Part shown: positions 45,445 through 54,786 of the stretch, one piece after another
Layout: every line of letters starts with the position of its first letter
How positions within the stretch are numbered: position 1 is the first letter of the stretch
Position numbers and translations under genes: made by a program
The notes under the pieces: generated by a model
Seen by the model: only the letters and a program-made list of their open reading frames with translations
What the model was told of the DNA's origin: nothing
Databases searched by the model: none
Origin: Blautia sp.
GTDB taxonomy: Bacteria > Bacillota > Clostridia > Lachnospirales > Lachnospiraceae
Direction: 5' to 3'
Length of the DNA stretch: 64,000 nucleotides
NCBI GenBank assembly: GCA_023664455.1
Contig: JAMPFM010000001.1
Location: 396,646 to 460,645 of the forward strand

Positions 45445-45988
45445 AACCGTACCTCCTTAACTTCTTCACCGCTTTTTGATATCTCCATGTTACGGTGCCG
45501 ATGGGAATGTGCAATGTTTCCGCAATCTCATGAAATGTCATATCCCCTAGGATTTTCATATTGATAATCTGTCTTTCTTTCTCTTTTAGCCCCGCTAGGG
45601 CTTCTTTCACAGACACGTTTGCAAGGACTTCCTGTTCCACCGGGCTTTCCTGCCCTGCGCCCTGTCCGGAAAACGGCTCCGGCTCCACATCTTCCAAAAA
45701 TTCCCCTGCCGTCTCTTTCTGATATTTGCGCAGATAGTCTATCGCCATATTTCTTGCGACAGTGGTCATCCACGTTTTATGTCCATTTCCCGCCCGGTAA
45801 CTGTCCGCCTTGTCCCACAATTTAATGAAAAAATCGCTGGCGACGTCCTCCGCGCTTTCCTTATTCTGCAGCACGTCTTTCACAATCGCGTAAATAAGTC
45901 CGATATAAGCCTCATAAATATCCTGAAGCCCCGCCTTATTCCCCTGCCGGATTTTCGCCATCGCTGCGTCAAACTGTTCATCCGTCAT
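45428..45988 (-). CDS. ECF-type RNA polymerase sigma factor
   Basis: 186 residues. Region 2 is visible as LQDIYEAYIGLIYAIVKDVLQNKESAEDVASDFFIKLWDKADSY (about 20-63) and TWMTTVARNMAIDYLRKY, region 4 as ALAGLKEKERQIINMKILGDMTFHEIAETLHIPIGTVTWRYQKAVKKLRR (about 130-180). First gene of a four-gene operon (sigma, anti-sigma, cls, VWA). Upstream is the dapL terminator (46041-46072), so its promoter must lie in about 50 bp. It is probably autoregulated. Confidence 0.92.
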   Translation of the reverse strand: MTDEQFDAAMAKIRQGNKAGLQDIYEAYIGLIYAIVKDVLQNKESAEDVASDFFIKLWDKADSYRAGNGHKTWMTTVARNMAIDYLRKYQKETAGEFLEDVEPEPFSGQGAGQESPVEQEVLANVSVKEALAGLKEKERQIINMKILGDMTFHEIAETLHIPIGTVTWRYQKAVKKLRRYGFETGF

Positions 45989-46040
45989 CTGTAGCTTCCT
46001 CTCCTACAAGAAAATTGCCTGCACAATTTCCTATTAGTCT

Positions 46041-46072
46041 AAAAAAGCAGAGCAGTTTCCCGTCTGCTCCGC
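46041..46072 (-). terminator. terminator after dapL
   Basis: On the minus strand GCGGAGCAG and CTGCTCTGC pair around ACGGGAAA and are followed by TTTTTT. Confidence 0.88.
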
Positions 46073-46086
46073 CTTCTTATCGTCTT

Positions 46087-47301
46087 CTATAACTTTTTCA
46101 GGCGGTCAACCGCCTCTACCGTATTCTCATAACTTCCGAAAGCAGTTAATCTGAAATAAGTTTCCCCACTCGGTCCGAATCCGGAACCCGGCGTGCCGAC
46201 TACATTAGCATTTTCCAGCAGATAATCGAAAAATTCCCAGCTTGTCATGCCATCCGGCGCTTTCAGCCAGATATAGGGAGCATTCACACCGCCGGATACG
46301 GTGTAGCCCGCAGACTTTAGCCCGTCCAGAATATATGCCGCATTCTTCATATAATAAGCGACAAGCTCTTTGGTCTCCTTCTTTCCTGCCTCGCTGTAAA
46401 CCGCTTCCCCCGCCCGCTGGATGATATAAGGCGCACCGTTGTATTTCGTGCCGTGGCGTCTTGCCCACAGCGCATGAAGCGACACATCTTGTACTTTCAA
46501 TTCTTTGGGAATCACTGTAAATCCGAGACGGACGCCCGTAAATCCTGCATTCTTGGAAAAAGAACGAAGCTCGATAGCGCAGGTTCTGGCGCCTTCACAC
46601 TCATAAATGGAATGGGGCACGTCTGCTTCTGAAATATACGCCTCATACGCCGCATCATAGATGATGATACAGCCATTACGATTCGCATAGTCTACCCATT
46701 CCTGTAACTGCGCCTTGTTAATCGTGGAACCAGTAGGATTATTGGGGAAACACAGATAAATCAAATCCGGCGTTTCCTTTGGAAGCTGCGGCGCAAAATG
46801 ATTCTCCGCCGTACAGGGCATATAAATCACATCGCTCCAATTACCCGTCTTCTCGTCATAAACTCCCGTTCTGCCCGCCATAACGTTCGTATCCACATAA
46901 ACCGGATATACCGGATCGCAAACCGCGATTTTATTATCCACGCTGAAAATTTCCTGGATATTGCCGGAATCACATTTGGCTCCGTCAGAAACAAAAATCT
47001 CATCAGCAGAAATCTCGCACCCTCTCGCCCGGTAATCATTCTCTGCAATCGTGGTTCTCAAAAATTCATACCCTAAATCCGGCGCATACCCGCGAAAAGT
47101 TTCCGCCGCCGCCATCTCGTCCACCGCTTTATGCAATGCGCCGATTACCGCAGGAGACAAGGGCTGCGTCACATCGCCAATCCCCAGCCTGATAATCTTC
47201 TTATCCGGATTCGCTGCCGCATATGCGTTTACCTTCTTTCCAATCGTAGAAAAAAGATAACTGCCGGGCAGTTTTAAATAATTGTCGTTTACCTTAACCA
47301 T
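46087..47301 (-). CDS. dapL: LL-diaminopimelate aminotransferase
   Basis: PLP enzyme converting tetrahydrodipicolinate to LL-diaminopimelate in one step, making succinylase or acetylase intermediates unnecessary. 404 residues starting [20 protein letters not shown], with [15 protein letters not shown] near 38, [17 protein letters not shown] near 70, and the PLP lysine in [15 protein letters not shown] near 240. An in-frame ATG four codons upstream has only 1 bp spacing from AAAGG. dapF, which acts next, lies upstream on the same strand beyond the MITE-like element. Confidence 0.95.
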   Translation of the reverse strand: MVKVNDNYLKLPGSYLFSTIGKKVNAYAAANPDKKIIRLGIGDVTQPLSPAVIGALHKAVDEMAAAETFRGYAPDLGYEFLRTTIAENDYRARGCEISADEIFVSDGAKCDSGNIQEIFSVDNKIAVCDPVYPVYVDTNVMAGRTGVYDEKTGNWSDVIYMPCTAENHFAPQLPKETPDLIYLCFPNNPTGSTINKAQLQEWVDYANRNGCIIIYDAAYEAYISEADVPHSIYECEGARTCAIELRSFSKNAGFTGVRLGFTVIPKELKVQDVSLHALWARRHGTKYNGAPYIIQRAGEAVYSEAGKKETKELVAYYMKNAAYILDGLKSAGYTVSGGVNAPYIWLKAPDGMTSWEFFDYLLENANVVGTPGSGFGPSGETYFRLTAFGSYENTVEAVDRLKKL

Positions 47302-47336
47302 CTCTATAACCATACCTTTCTCTCAGTTTATTATTT

Positions 47337-47620
47337 TAAGCGATTGCGAAACTAAAGTATAGAAGTGTGTAGTTGTACAGAATATACAATTCCAAAAGCA
47401 GGTACTGTGAAAACGCCGGTACTTAGATGCCGTACTTTGGCATCGAAATCCCCCATTCTTACTCAGTCTGCGAGTTTGGGCGTAAGCACAAACTTGCGTG
47501 TGAAAAATTTATTTTTCACACTTGTACCGCTGCGTTTGAACCGTAGCGGGAGCGTGCCTGCGTTGGATTGTATATTCTGCACAACGGACGGTTGTAAAAC
47601 CTTAGTTTCGCAATCGCCTA
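47337..47620. mobile_element. MITE-like inverted-repeat element 2
   Basis: A 284-bp non-coding element whose imperfect terminal inverted repeats of about 55 bp begin TA(A/G)GCGATTGCGAAACTAA and include CAGAATATACAAT. It is flanked by the exact direct repeat AGTTTATTATTT (47325-47336 and 47621-47632). Internal hairpins include GTGTGAAAAAT/ATTTTTCACAC and GATGCC/GGCATC. It sits between dapL and dapF, one base into the dapF stop. No transposase gene is present. Confidence 0.85.
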
Positions 47621-47631
47621 AGTTTATTATT

Positions 47632-48474
47632 TCATTCTATCTCGCCTTCAAAAACCGTTTCCGCAGGTCCCGTCATATAGACTTGATTTTCTTTCCTGTC
47701 CCAGGTGATTTGAAGCTCGCCTCCTAATAGTTTAACAGTAACCGTCTCATCCGTCAAACCATTTAAAACACAGGCGACAACCGTCGCACAGCTCCCGGTT
47801 CCACAGGCAAGGGTCTCGCCTGTTCCTCTTTCCCAGACGCGCATCTGCACATGTGATTTATCCAATACCTTCACAAACTCGGTATTCACCCGGTTAGGAA
47901 AACGTTCATGCTGCTCGAAACACGGACCTATTTTTTCCAAATCCAATCTATCTACATCATCCACAAAAACAACCGCATGGGGGTTTCCCATTGACACGCA
48001 TGTCATTTTATAGGTCGTCCCCCGCACTTCTACCGGCTCGTCTATCACACTGTCTTTTCCAGTATCCGTAAGCACGGGAACCGCATAAGCGCGCAACTCC
48101 GGCGTGCCCATATTTACTTTGACGGTATCCACTTTCTCATCTTTAAGAAAAAGCTCCAGGTATTTAATCTTGCCGCAGCTAACGATGCTGATATTGGTCT
48201 GCTCCGTCATCTGATTATCATACACATACTTTCCTACGCAACGAATACCATTTCCGCACATTTCCGCCCTGCTGCCATCCGCATTATACATTTCCATCTC
48301 GAAATCGGCTATCTGGGACGGATTGATAAAAATCACGCCGTCGCCGCCAACCCCGAAATGTCTGTCGCTGATTTTCCGCACCAGCCCCGGTTTGTCTTCC
48401 TGCGCAATTTTTTCCGTAAAACCGTTAATATAGATATAATCATTCCCACATCCATGCATTTTCGTAAATTTCAT
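47632..48474 (-). CDS. dapF: diaminopimelate epimerase
   Basis: Converts LL- to meso-diaminopimelate, used in peptidoglycan and lysine synthesis. 280 residues starting MKFTKMHGCGNDYIYI. The two catalytic cysteines lie in EMCGNGIRCVGKYVYD (about 72-87) and ACGTGSCATVVA (about 215-226). Length is normal. It precedes dapL by 330 bp on the same strand; the MITE-like element lies between. Confidence 0.96.
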   Translation of the reverse strand: MKFTKMHGCGNDYIYINGFTEKIAQEDKPGLVRKISDRHFGVGGDGVIFINPSQIADFEMEMYNADGSRAEMCGNGIRCVGKYVYDNQMTEQTNISIVSCGKIKYLELFLKDEKVDTVKVNMGTPELRAYAVPVLTDTGKDSVIDEPVEVRGTTYKMTCVSMGNPHAVVFVDDVDRLDLEKIGPCFEQHERFPNRVNTEFVKVLDKSHVQMRVWERGTGETLACGTGSCATVVACVLNGLTDETVTVKLLGGELQITWDRKENQVYMTGPAETVFEGEIE

Positions 48475-48516
48475 TCCACACCGCCTTTCTGCCAGTCTGC
48501 GTTTATTATAGCACTC

Positions 48517-49899
48517 TCAAGGTAATTGTGAAACATTTTGCATCCATTTTTTCCGTCTAAAAACGAAAAAAGATAGTAAAAGCCGGACGCCCTCTTCCAA
48601 AGATAAAATGAAATATACCCAGTAAATCGGAAGCGAAAACACAAACGCGGCAAGCAGTCCTAACGGAATCCCGAAACACCAGGTTCCAATTGCATCAACC
48701 ATAAGCACATACTTGGTCTGTCCGCCGCTGCGTAAAATACCGCCTCCCAGAATCATATTCTGCACTTTAAGCGGGGAAACCGCGGCAAATGCAGCCAGAA
48801 TCCACACCGTCAGCTCTTTCACTTCCTCTTCTACCAGAAAAAGTCGTACATAATAAGGCGCAATGACTAATAACAGCAACGAAAAAGCGCCAGAGCCGAT
48901 GAGTCCATACCACATCAGAGATTTAGAACGCGCATAGGCTTCCTCATAATTTTCTTCTCCCAGTAGCTTTCCTATCAAAATCCCTGCCGCAGAAGAAAGA
49001 CCGCTCAAAGCCCCAATAACCAACGCCTGTATGGGATTTAACAGCGTCATTGCCGCGCAGTCTATCGTACTCATCCTGCCATAAATGACGGCATAAACAT
49101 TTTCCCCCAGACTCCAGAGAAATTCACACAATAAAATGGGCAGAAGAATCGGCAGCAAAATCTTGAAAAAAGATTTCTGCTCTTCTGTCCTGATTTCCTG
49201 CAAAGGCTGCTCCTCTTCTGGCTTAATTCCCCAGTTCCAGCTTTCATGACCCGCCGCACATAGAAAACAAGCCGCTAAAAAGAGGGCGTTGACCATTCTC
49301 GCGACAGTGGTCGCCCACGCCGCACCCGCTACGCCAAGCGCCGGCATCCCGCCTTTTCCAAAAATCAGCGTATAATCTAAGACTATGTTGAGCACGATGG
49401 ATAAAATACTGCCATACATCGGCAGTTTGGCAAGATTGGTACTGCATAACAGCATCGACAAAAACTGCACAATCAGCATCGCCGGAAATCCATACGACAA
49501 AATCCGCAGATATCCAGCCGCCGTCCAAACGGTATCCCCATCTGCGGAATATGCGGACATAATCTGTCCAGGTAAAAATACCGAAAGCAGGGTAAAAATA
49601 ACTGCAATCAAAGCGGCAATCAGCATATTGGCAAAAAGGCTGACCTGTATCCCCTTTTTACTCCTGCTGCCTACATACTGCGCAATCATAATACCTGCTG
49701 CCGTCACAACCGCGCCCAATAGAACGCTGTAGAGAGAAGCGAATTTAGAGCCCAGCCCAATCCCCGCCACACTCACGCTGCCAAGCTGCCCTGTCATTAT
49801 CTGATCAATCACACTAAACGATGCCTGAAAAATACTCTGCATCGTAATCGGCGCCGCAATTTTTAAAACGGAATCTTTCAAAAAGTTTTCTTTTTCCAT
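48517..49899 (-). CDS. MATE family efflux transporter
   Basis: About 460 residues with twelve hydrophobic segments in two repeats (QASFSVIDQIMTGQLGSVSVAGIGLGSKFA is the signature of helix 1-2; SSAAGILIGKLLGEENYEEAYARSK is its second-half counterpart). Export of a drug or metabolite by cation antiport is expected, substrate unknown. ATG 49899 has GGGGGAGC; an open frame reaches 49953. Different subgroup from the MATE at 493-1845. Confidence 0.9.
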   Translation of the reverse strand: MEKENFLKDSVLKIAAPITMQSIFQASFSVIDQIMTGQLGSVSVAGIGLGSKFASLYSVLLGAVVTAAGIMIAQYVGSRSKKGIQVSLFANMLIAALIAVIFTLLSVFLPGQIMSAYSADGDTVWTAAGYLRILSYGFPAMLIVQFLSMLLCSTNLAKLPMYGSILSIVLNIVLDYTLIFGKGGMPALGVAGAAWATTVARMVNALFLAACFLCAAGHESWNWGIKPEEEQPLQEIRTEEQKSFFKILLPILLPILLCEFLWSLGENVYAVIYGRMSTIDCAAMTLLNPIQALVIGALSGLSSAAGILIGKLLGEENYEEAYARSKSLMWYGLIGSGAFSLLLLVIAPYYVRLFLVEEEVKELTVWILAAFAAVSPLKVQNMILGGGILRSGGQTKYVLMVDAIGTWCFGIPLGLLAAFVFSLPIYWVYFILSLEEGVRLLLSFFVFRRKKWMQNVSQLP

Positions 49900-50047
49900 A
49901 TGATATGCTCCCCCGTTTCTATTTTTCATAAAGAAACTTTGTAAGGAAAGCATAACATACCATATCGTTTTTTCAATGGGTTAAACGCATAACCCTAACC
50001 AAAAAAACAGTGGGGATTCCAAGGTTTTTTTGTGCAATTTTTTAACA

Positions 50048-50084
50048 GTCAGAACCGTTAACGTCCGGTAAGTATCGCTATCCA
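50048..50084 (-). pseudogene. relic of an Rpn-family gene
   Basis: 37 bp that match 50526-50562 inside the intact Rpn gene at 35 of 37 bases. It codes DSDTYRTLTVLT in the minus strand, then diverges. The flanks carry no other match. The rest of 49954-50239 holds small hairpins at about 50095-50162 but no gene. Confidence 0.7.
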
Positions 50085-50239
50085 AGGAACATATTGCGAA
50101 AGCCCATATCTATGATGTAATTTTTATCTATAGCTTCGCAATTGTCAATAGTTTTTGACTTTGAGGTCGGAAACTATATATATTTTACATTTTTTCGACT
50201 TGCATTTCCATAATATTTCCATTTTATTCCGCATTCTGT

Positions 50240-51253
50240 CTAAGAAACGGTCTGCTTTTGATACCGTTTTTCCAGTTCAGCAGAAAAGACATCCTCCGAA
50301 ACCGACGCTTTGAACGCGGCGTCCTTTATTGATAACAGCCCATCCTGCACCAGCTCGTAGAGAGCGTCCAGCCGCCCCTCCGCTTTACCTTCAATTTTAC
50401 CTTCAGCTCTGCCTTCTACTTTACCCTCTGTTTTTCCATCCGCAATTAAATCTTCAATCGCTTTCCACATTGTAGTATTTGCCTCCTCATTATGCAGGGC
50501 ATTGCTTTTACAATCTTTTATCCCTGTCAGAACAGTTAACGTCCGATAAGTATCGCTATCCATCCGGGCGTAATTTTTCCTATTGTTCAGATACTTTTGA
50601 AATTCCTCTTTATCATTTCGCCTATCATATAACTCAAATAAAATCCTCAACTCCGTCTGGTAATTCTTATAGTCGTGAATCTGTGATAAATTTAACAAGT
50701 GAACCGGATATTCTGGAATAAGCGCTTTCAATTCCCTTGCCAGTTTTTCATCCTTTCCAAAATCTATCATATCATGCAGACTCTTTGCCCCCTGCCAGCA
50801 CGCTTCTCCCCAATATACGATAAGGGTAATGACCGGATGTAAAAAATCCTGTTTCCTGAATTTTGATAAAAATTCCCCTTTATCCGTAAAAATTTTCTGA
50901 GACGCCAGTTTTAATAACTTTTCCTCATTGCATTTCTTAATATTCTTTACCTGTTTGTCATAAGCAAGCGCTTCCTGCATCATAATACGCACAGGCATAC
51001 TATAATCAATATATTCCTGATTTTCTACTATCCATACAGCAAACAGATTCCCTTCCAGAGTCTGTTTCATGGCAATATCCGCCATGCGCTCCAATGTTGC
51101 CTGATTGTCAGCTTTGGCATATACTGTTCCGGTCTCCAACAGTTCTTCCGCATGAATAATTTGTCTTCCCTGAAATATGCTGCCATTTAATAAATCGGCA
51201 TATCTCTTGGCATCAGAAAGATAGTCTTTTAAGGTAATATCTTTCTTCCCCAT
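50240..51253 (-). CDS. Rpn family recombination-promoting nuclease/putative transposase
   Basis: 337 residues of the PD-(D/E)xK-type Rpn/transposase_31-like family, which in other bacteria promotes RecA-independent recombination. Start DYLSDAKRYADLLNGSIFQGRQII, then a middle segment with FLHPVITLIVYWGEACWQGAKSLHDM. The C-terminus has an alternating charged repeat (TEGKVEGRAEGKIEGKAEG, about residues 280-300) and the final LYELVQDGLLSIKDAA common to this family. The repeat could vary in copy number. A 37-bp relic of a second copy lies 155 bp downstream. Confidence 0.82.
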   Translation of the reverse strand: MGKKDITLKDYLSDAKRYADLLNGSIFQGRQIIHAEELLETGTVYAKADNQATLERMADIAMKQTLEGNLFAVWIVENQEYIDYSMPVRIMMQEALAYDKQVKNIKKCNEEKLLKLASQKIFTDKGEFLSKFRKQDFLHPVITLIVYWGEACWQGAKSLHDMIDFGKDEKLARELKALIPEYPVHLLNLSQIHDYKNYQTELRILFELYDRRNDKEEFQKYLNNRKNYARMDSDTYRTLTVLTGIKDCKSNALHNEEANTTMWKAIEDLIADGKTEGKVEGRAEGKIEGKAEGRLDALYELVQDGLLSIKDAAFKASVSEDVFSAELEKRYQKQTVS

Positions 51254-51576
51254 TGTCCCTCCTTCTACGGAAGGCTTTTCCTAAATTTCTGGCGAAACCC
51301 TCCGCTTTCTTCTATTGGTTCGCAGGCAAACCTGCAAATTCTTTCCTGGAATATAAAGCATGATTTCGTCAGACTATCATAAGAATCAGAGACTATCACC
51401 CTCGTACCATCCCGGAATAACCTATAAGGATTACAGGGTCATAGTAAACAATTTATAGAATTGAAATGTATGCTTTTTTGTATTATAACATCAGATGCGC
51501 TATTTGTCACTATCTTTTTAACAATTTTGGGGGAATTTTTGGGGAATGCATTCACCTCAATAAACAATCCCCGATT
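51254..51576. other. intergenic region without recognised gene
   Basis: Holds GCAGG-CAAA-CCTGC (about 51314-51327) and an AT-rich part with a direct GGGGAAT repeat near 51527-51550. I see no promoter or gene that I can support here. Confidence 0.4.
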
Positions 51577-52593
51577 TTATCCAATTCCCCTGACGCTTCC
51601 CCGTTCAACCACATGGACGGGCAGCCGCACTTCTTTTTCAAAACTGCCGCCCTCCTGCCAGCTTTTTAAAATTTCCATTGTTTTCAACGCCCGCAGCTCC
51701 ATATCCTGATGTACTGTTGTCAGTCTCGGTCTGACCATTCCACATTCCGGGATATCGTCAAAACCGACCACCGAAATATCCTCCGGCACCCGGATATTAT
51801 GATCCATCAGGAAATTCATCAATTCAATGGCATATAAGTCCGACGCCGCAAAAAGCGCCGTATATTTCCCAAATTCCGGCAGGAAGGTCTTATAGAAGGC
51901 AATGCGTTCCTTCTTGGTCATCGGTATCAGGCATAGCGTGTCATACCGGGGCGCCACCGCCCGCTCTTCCATCGCCTTTCGCAGACCCAGATACCGCTCA
52001 TGGTCCATATCCTCATCATTGTCCGCCAGAAAAAGAATATCCTTATGCCCCATATCCAGCAAGTAACTGCCCATCAGAAAACCGCCGGAAAAATTATCCA
52101 GCGTAATGTTGGCATATCGCTCCACCTCTTGGGCAAATCCATCATAGACGATAAAAGGCACATGTATCCTGGCGCGAAGATTTTCATAATCCTGCTCGCA
52201 AAAACCAATCAGAATCAGCCCCGATACATTCCACATCGAGGCATACTGGATAATATCCTGAATCTCATGGGTCTTTTTCAGCATCATAAAATAACCGGCC
52301 TGCTCGATGGCATCCGATAAATAGTCGATACTGCCCATGACAAAGGCATCCTGCAATACCCTTTTCTCATATTTCTCATGGTCATTTACGATTACACAGA
52401 TAATCCGGGAATCATTCTGTGCCAGTAAAATGCCCGCCATGCTTGGAATGTACTGACGTTCTTCCAAAAGTTCCTGTACCCGTTTCACGGTTCTGTCCGA
52501 TATTTTCCTGGTTTTGCCGTGGATGACATTGGAAACCGTCGCCGTACTGACGCCCAACTCTTCCGCAATATCTATGATTCTGACGCGTTCCAT
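51577..52593 (-). CDS. LacI family transcriptional regulator
   Basis: 338 residues: an N-terminal helix-turn-helix with hinge (VRIIDIAEELGVSTATVSNVIHGKTRKISDRTVKRV, residues 4-39) and a periplasmic-binding-like effector domain (VSVVGFDDIPECGMVRPRLTTVHQDM near 285-310, typical of LacI/GalR). No sugar gene is next to it; the neighbour is an ANTAR protein, 30 bp apart on the same strand, so it may be in the glnA transcript. Its effector and target cannot be inferred. Confidence 0.92.
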   Translation of the reverse strand: MERVRIIDIAEELGVSTATVSNVIHGKTRKISDRTVKRVQELLEERQYIPSMAGILLAQNDSRIICVIVNDHEKYEKRVLQDAFVMGSIDYLSDAIEQAGYFMMLKKTHEIQDIIQYASMWNVSGLILIGFCEQDYENLRARIHVPFIVYDGFAQEVERYANITLDNFSGGFLMGSYLLDMGHKDILFLADNDEDMDHERYLGLRKAMEERAVAPRYDTLCLIPMTKKERIAFYKTFLPEFGKYTALFAASDLYAIELMNFLMDHNIRVPEDISVVGFDDIPECGMVRPRLTTVHQDMELRALKTMEILKSWQEGGSFEKEVRLPVHVVERGSVRGIG

Positions 52594-52623
52594 CTGGATT
52601 TCCCCCCTGCCGGCTTTTTACGC

Positions 52624-53172
52624 CTACTCCCGCATCACCGCCAGAACCATCTGGGCGGTTTCCGCCATACCCGTGCCGCTGTCCATGCTGCATTTCTGGA
52701 TATAGCGGTGCGCCTCTTCTTCCGTCATATGGTTGCGCTCCATCAGAAGCGCTTTTGCCTCTTTAATCAAGACGAGTTCTTCTTCACTGCGTCTCTTCGG
52801 TCCCTGTTTCGCCTTCCTGCGCCTTCGCAGAATCGCATGACTCATCATGGATACCGTGTTCGTCAAATCGTGTACCTTCAAAGGCATCGTCAGCCAGACA
52901 ATCTGATTGTCCGCACAATCGTTTATCACATGCTGGGAAGCCATTACCAACATATCGATTCCGCCTGGAAGGCATTCGTGCAATTCCGAATACAGCATAT
53001 CCGTCAGCTTGTAGCCACATATGACAATCCCGTCGTCCCATTCATCTATCTGGCTCAAAACCTGGGCTCCCGTTGTACAGACTCCCGTCACGGAAAAACC
53101 GTTTTTCAAAAGGATACTCCGAATGCCTTTCGCATCGTCTATTTTGGGCAGGGCTATCATGATATTGACCAC
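52624..53172 (-). CDS. ANTAR domain protein, probable RNA-binding regulator
   Basis: 182 residues with two parts. Residues 1-120 resemble a receiver domain but lack the phosphorylated Asp (GIVICGYKLTDM at that position). Residues about 130-180 form an ANTAR domain (LIKEAKALLMERNHMTEEEAHRYIQKCSMDSG), which binds paired hairpins to prevent termination. It lies 49 bp downstream of glnA, an arrangement known for glutamine/nitrogen regulation in Clostridia. GTG start with GGAGG 7 bp upstream. Confidence 0.88.
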   Translation of the reverse strand: MVNIMIALPKIDDAKGIRSILLKNGFSVTGVCTTGAQVLSQIDEWDDGIVICGYKLTDMLYSELHECLPGGIDMLVMASQHVINDCADNQIVWLTMPLKVHDLTNTVSMMSHAILRRRRKAKQGPKRRSEEELVLIKEAKALLMERNHMTEEEAHRYIQKCSMDSGTGMAETAQMVLAVMRE

Positions 53173-53221
53173 ACGCTCACCTCCCTCGCGCCAAATTTAC
53201 CGCCATTATCGCTTTTCCTGT

Positions 53222-54556
53222 TTAAAAATTATTCAGGTATTCCTTGATTTCCCAGTCTGTCACCTGCGAACGGTAACGATACCACTCCTCTTTTTTGGCG
53301 CTGATATATTTGGCGTAAGTATGCTCGCCCAGCACTTCTTTGACTAGTTCGTCTTTTTCCATATCATAGATAGCCTCTATCAAAGTTCCCGGTATTTCCT
53401 CAATCCCATAGGACTTCTTCTGCGCTTCGTCCATCTGGAAAATATTGCAATCCACGCTCGGCGGCGGCATAATCTGATTCATAATGCCGTCCAGTCCCGC
53501 CCTTAAACACACTGCCAGCGCAAGATAAGGATTCGCCGACGGATCGGGACAGCGCAGTTCTATCCGGGTGCCTTCGCCGCGGGATGCGGGAATCCTGATT
53601 AAAGGGCTTCTGTTGGTCGCGCTCCATGCAATATAAACCGGCGCCTCAAATCCCGGTACAAGCCTCTTATAGGAATTGACAAGCGGATTGGTAATCGCTG
53701 TCATGCCTTTCATATGTTTCATGATACCGCCGATAAAATAATAGGCTTCTTTGCTGAGACCATGTCCGTCGTTTTCGTCCGCAAAAATATTTTTCCCATC
53801 TTTGGACAAGGACATATTGATATGCATACCGGAACCGTTTACGCCATATTTCGGCTTGGGCATAAACGTCGCATGCAGCCCATGCCGCTTGGCTATCGTC
53901 TTCACGGCAAGTTTGAAGGTCATAATATTATCCGCCGTGGCAAGCGCTTCATCATAGCGGAAATCTATTTCATGCTGGGCGGGCGCCACTTCATGATGGG
54001 AAGCTTCCACAACAAAGCCCATTTCCTCTAACGTCAGCACCATGTCGCGTCGCGTATTTTCCCCGAAATCCACAGGTCCTAAATCAAAATATCCCGCCTG
54101 TTCATGAGTGCTCGTGGTTGGCATCGCATTTTCATCCGTATTAAAAAGGAAAAACTCACACTCCGGTCCCACCTCAAAAACATAACCCATATCCGCCGCT
54201 TCTTTAATGGCACGCTTTAAGATATAACGGGGATCACCCTCGAAAGGCTCACCGTTTGGTCTATATACGTCGCAGATTAATCTTGCCACTTTCCCCTGCT
54301 GGGGTCTCCACGGAAAGATTTCCAATGTTCCAAAATCCGGATGCAAATACATATCGGACTCCTCGATTCTTGCAAAGCCTTCTATCGAAGAACCGTCAAA
54401 CATACATTGATTATCGAGCGCCCTCTCTAACTGGCTCACCGTAACCGCAACATTTTTCAGATTGCCAAAAATATCGGTAAACTGTAGACGGATAAATTCT
54501 ACGTCTTCTTCCTCCACCAGCCGGATGATATCCTGCTTTGTATAATTCTTTCTCAT
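53222..54556 (-). CDS. glnA: glutamine synthetase type I
   Basis: Makes glutamine from glutamate, ammonia and ATP. 444 residues starting [31 protein letters not shown], with DGSSIEGF near 65, the catalytic [10 protein letters not shown] (about 130-139), [12 protein letters not shown] near 195, [11 protein letters not shown] near 245 and the [16 protein letters not shown] region near 340. The shorter length and lack of an adenylylation Tyr region fit the GSI-alpha group. ATG 54556 has GGAAGG 6 bp upstream; an extension reaches 54604. Confidence 0.96.
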   Translation of the reverse strand: MRKNYTKQDIIRLVEEEDVEFIRLQFTDIFGNLKNVAVTVSQLERALDNQCMFDGSSIEGFARIEESDMYLHPDFGTLEIFPWRPQQGKVARLICDVYRPNGEPFEGDPRYILKRAIKEAADMGYVFEVGPECEFFLFNTDENAMPTTSTHEQAGYFDLGPVDFGENTRRDMVLTLEEMGFVVEASHHEVAPAQHEIDFRYDEALATADNIMTFKLAVKTIAKRHGLHATFMPKPKYGVNGSGMHINMSLSKDGKNIFADENDGHGLSKEAYYFIGGIMKHMKGMTAITNPLVNSYKRLVPGFEAPVYIAWSATNRSPLIRIPASRGEGTRIELRCPDPSANPYLALAVCLRAGLDGIMNQIMPPPSVDCNIFQMDEAQKKSYGIEEIPGTLIEAIYDMEKDELVKEVLGEHTYAKYISAKKEEWYRYRSQVTDWEIKEYLNNF

Positions 54557-54648
54557 GTTCTTCCTTCCTTTCCAAACCTTCCGGCAATAGAACGTCTGCT
54601 CCACGCACTTTCCATTGTCCAGATGCCATGTCCTATAATATGAAAACA

Positions 54649-54678
54649 GGCATTCTTATTCCCTAAAATAAGAACGCC
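54649..54678 (-). promoter_or_regulatory. hairpin in the glnA leader, candidate ANTAR site
   Basis: On the minus strand GGCGTTCTTATT and AATAAGAATGCC pair (one G-U) around TTAGGG, about 90 bp upstream of the glnA ATG. ANTAR targets are two hairpins with hexanucleotide loops. The loop here has G at position 4 but not A at 1, and no convincing second hairpin was found. Confidence 0.45.
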
Positions 54679-54691
54679 CTTGTCCTGTAAC

Positions 54692-54721
54692 AGAATACCA
54701 TTTGACAGATATGTTTGTCAA
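54692..54721 (-). promoter_or_regulatory. glnA promoter with overlapping inverted repeat
   Basis: On the minus strand TTGACA (54721-54716) and TATTCT (54697-54692) are 18 bp apart. TTGACA-AACATATC-TGTCAA (54702-54721) is an inverted repeat covering the -35 and spacer, a likely operator. Confidence 0.6.
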
Positions 54722-54786
54722 TCCTAAGTCATAATATCCATTCCTGTTTCATAAAATGATAAAAAGATTTTCTATGGGGATATTTT

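Noticed and set aside
50095..50162. A third copy of MITE family 2
   Set aside because: Only ATTGCGAA/TTCGCAAT is shared; the rest of the ends does not match.
51461..51709. 82-codon plus-strand frame
   Set aside because: No ribosome-binding site and it runs antisense into the LacI gene.
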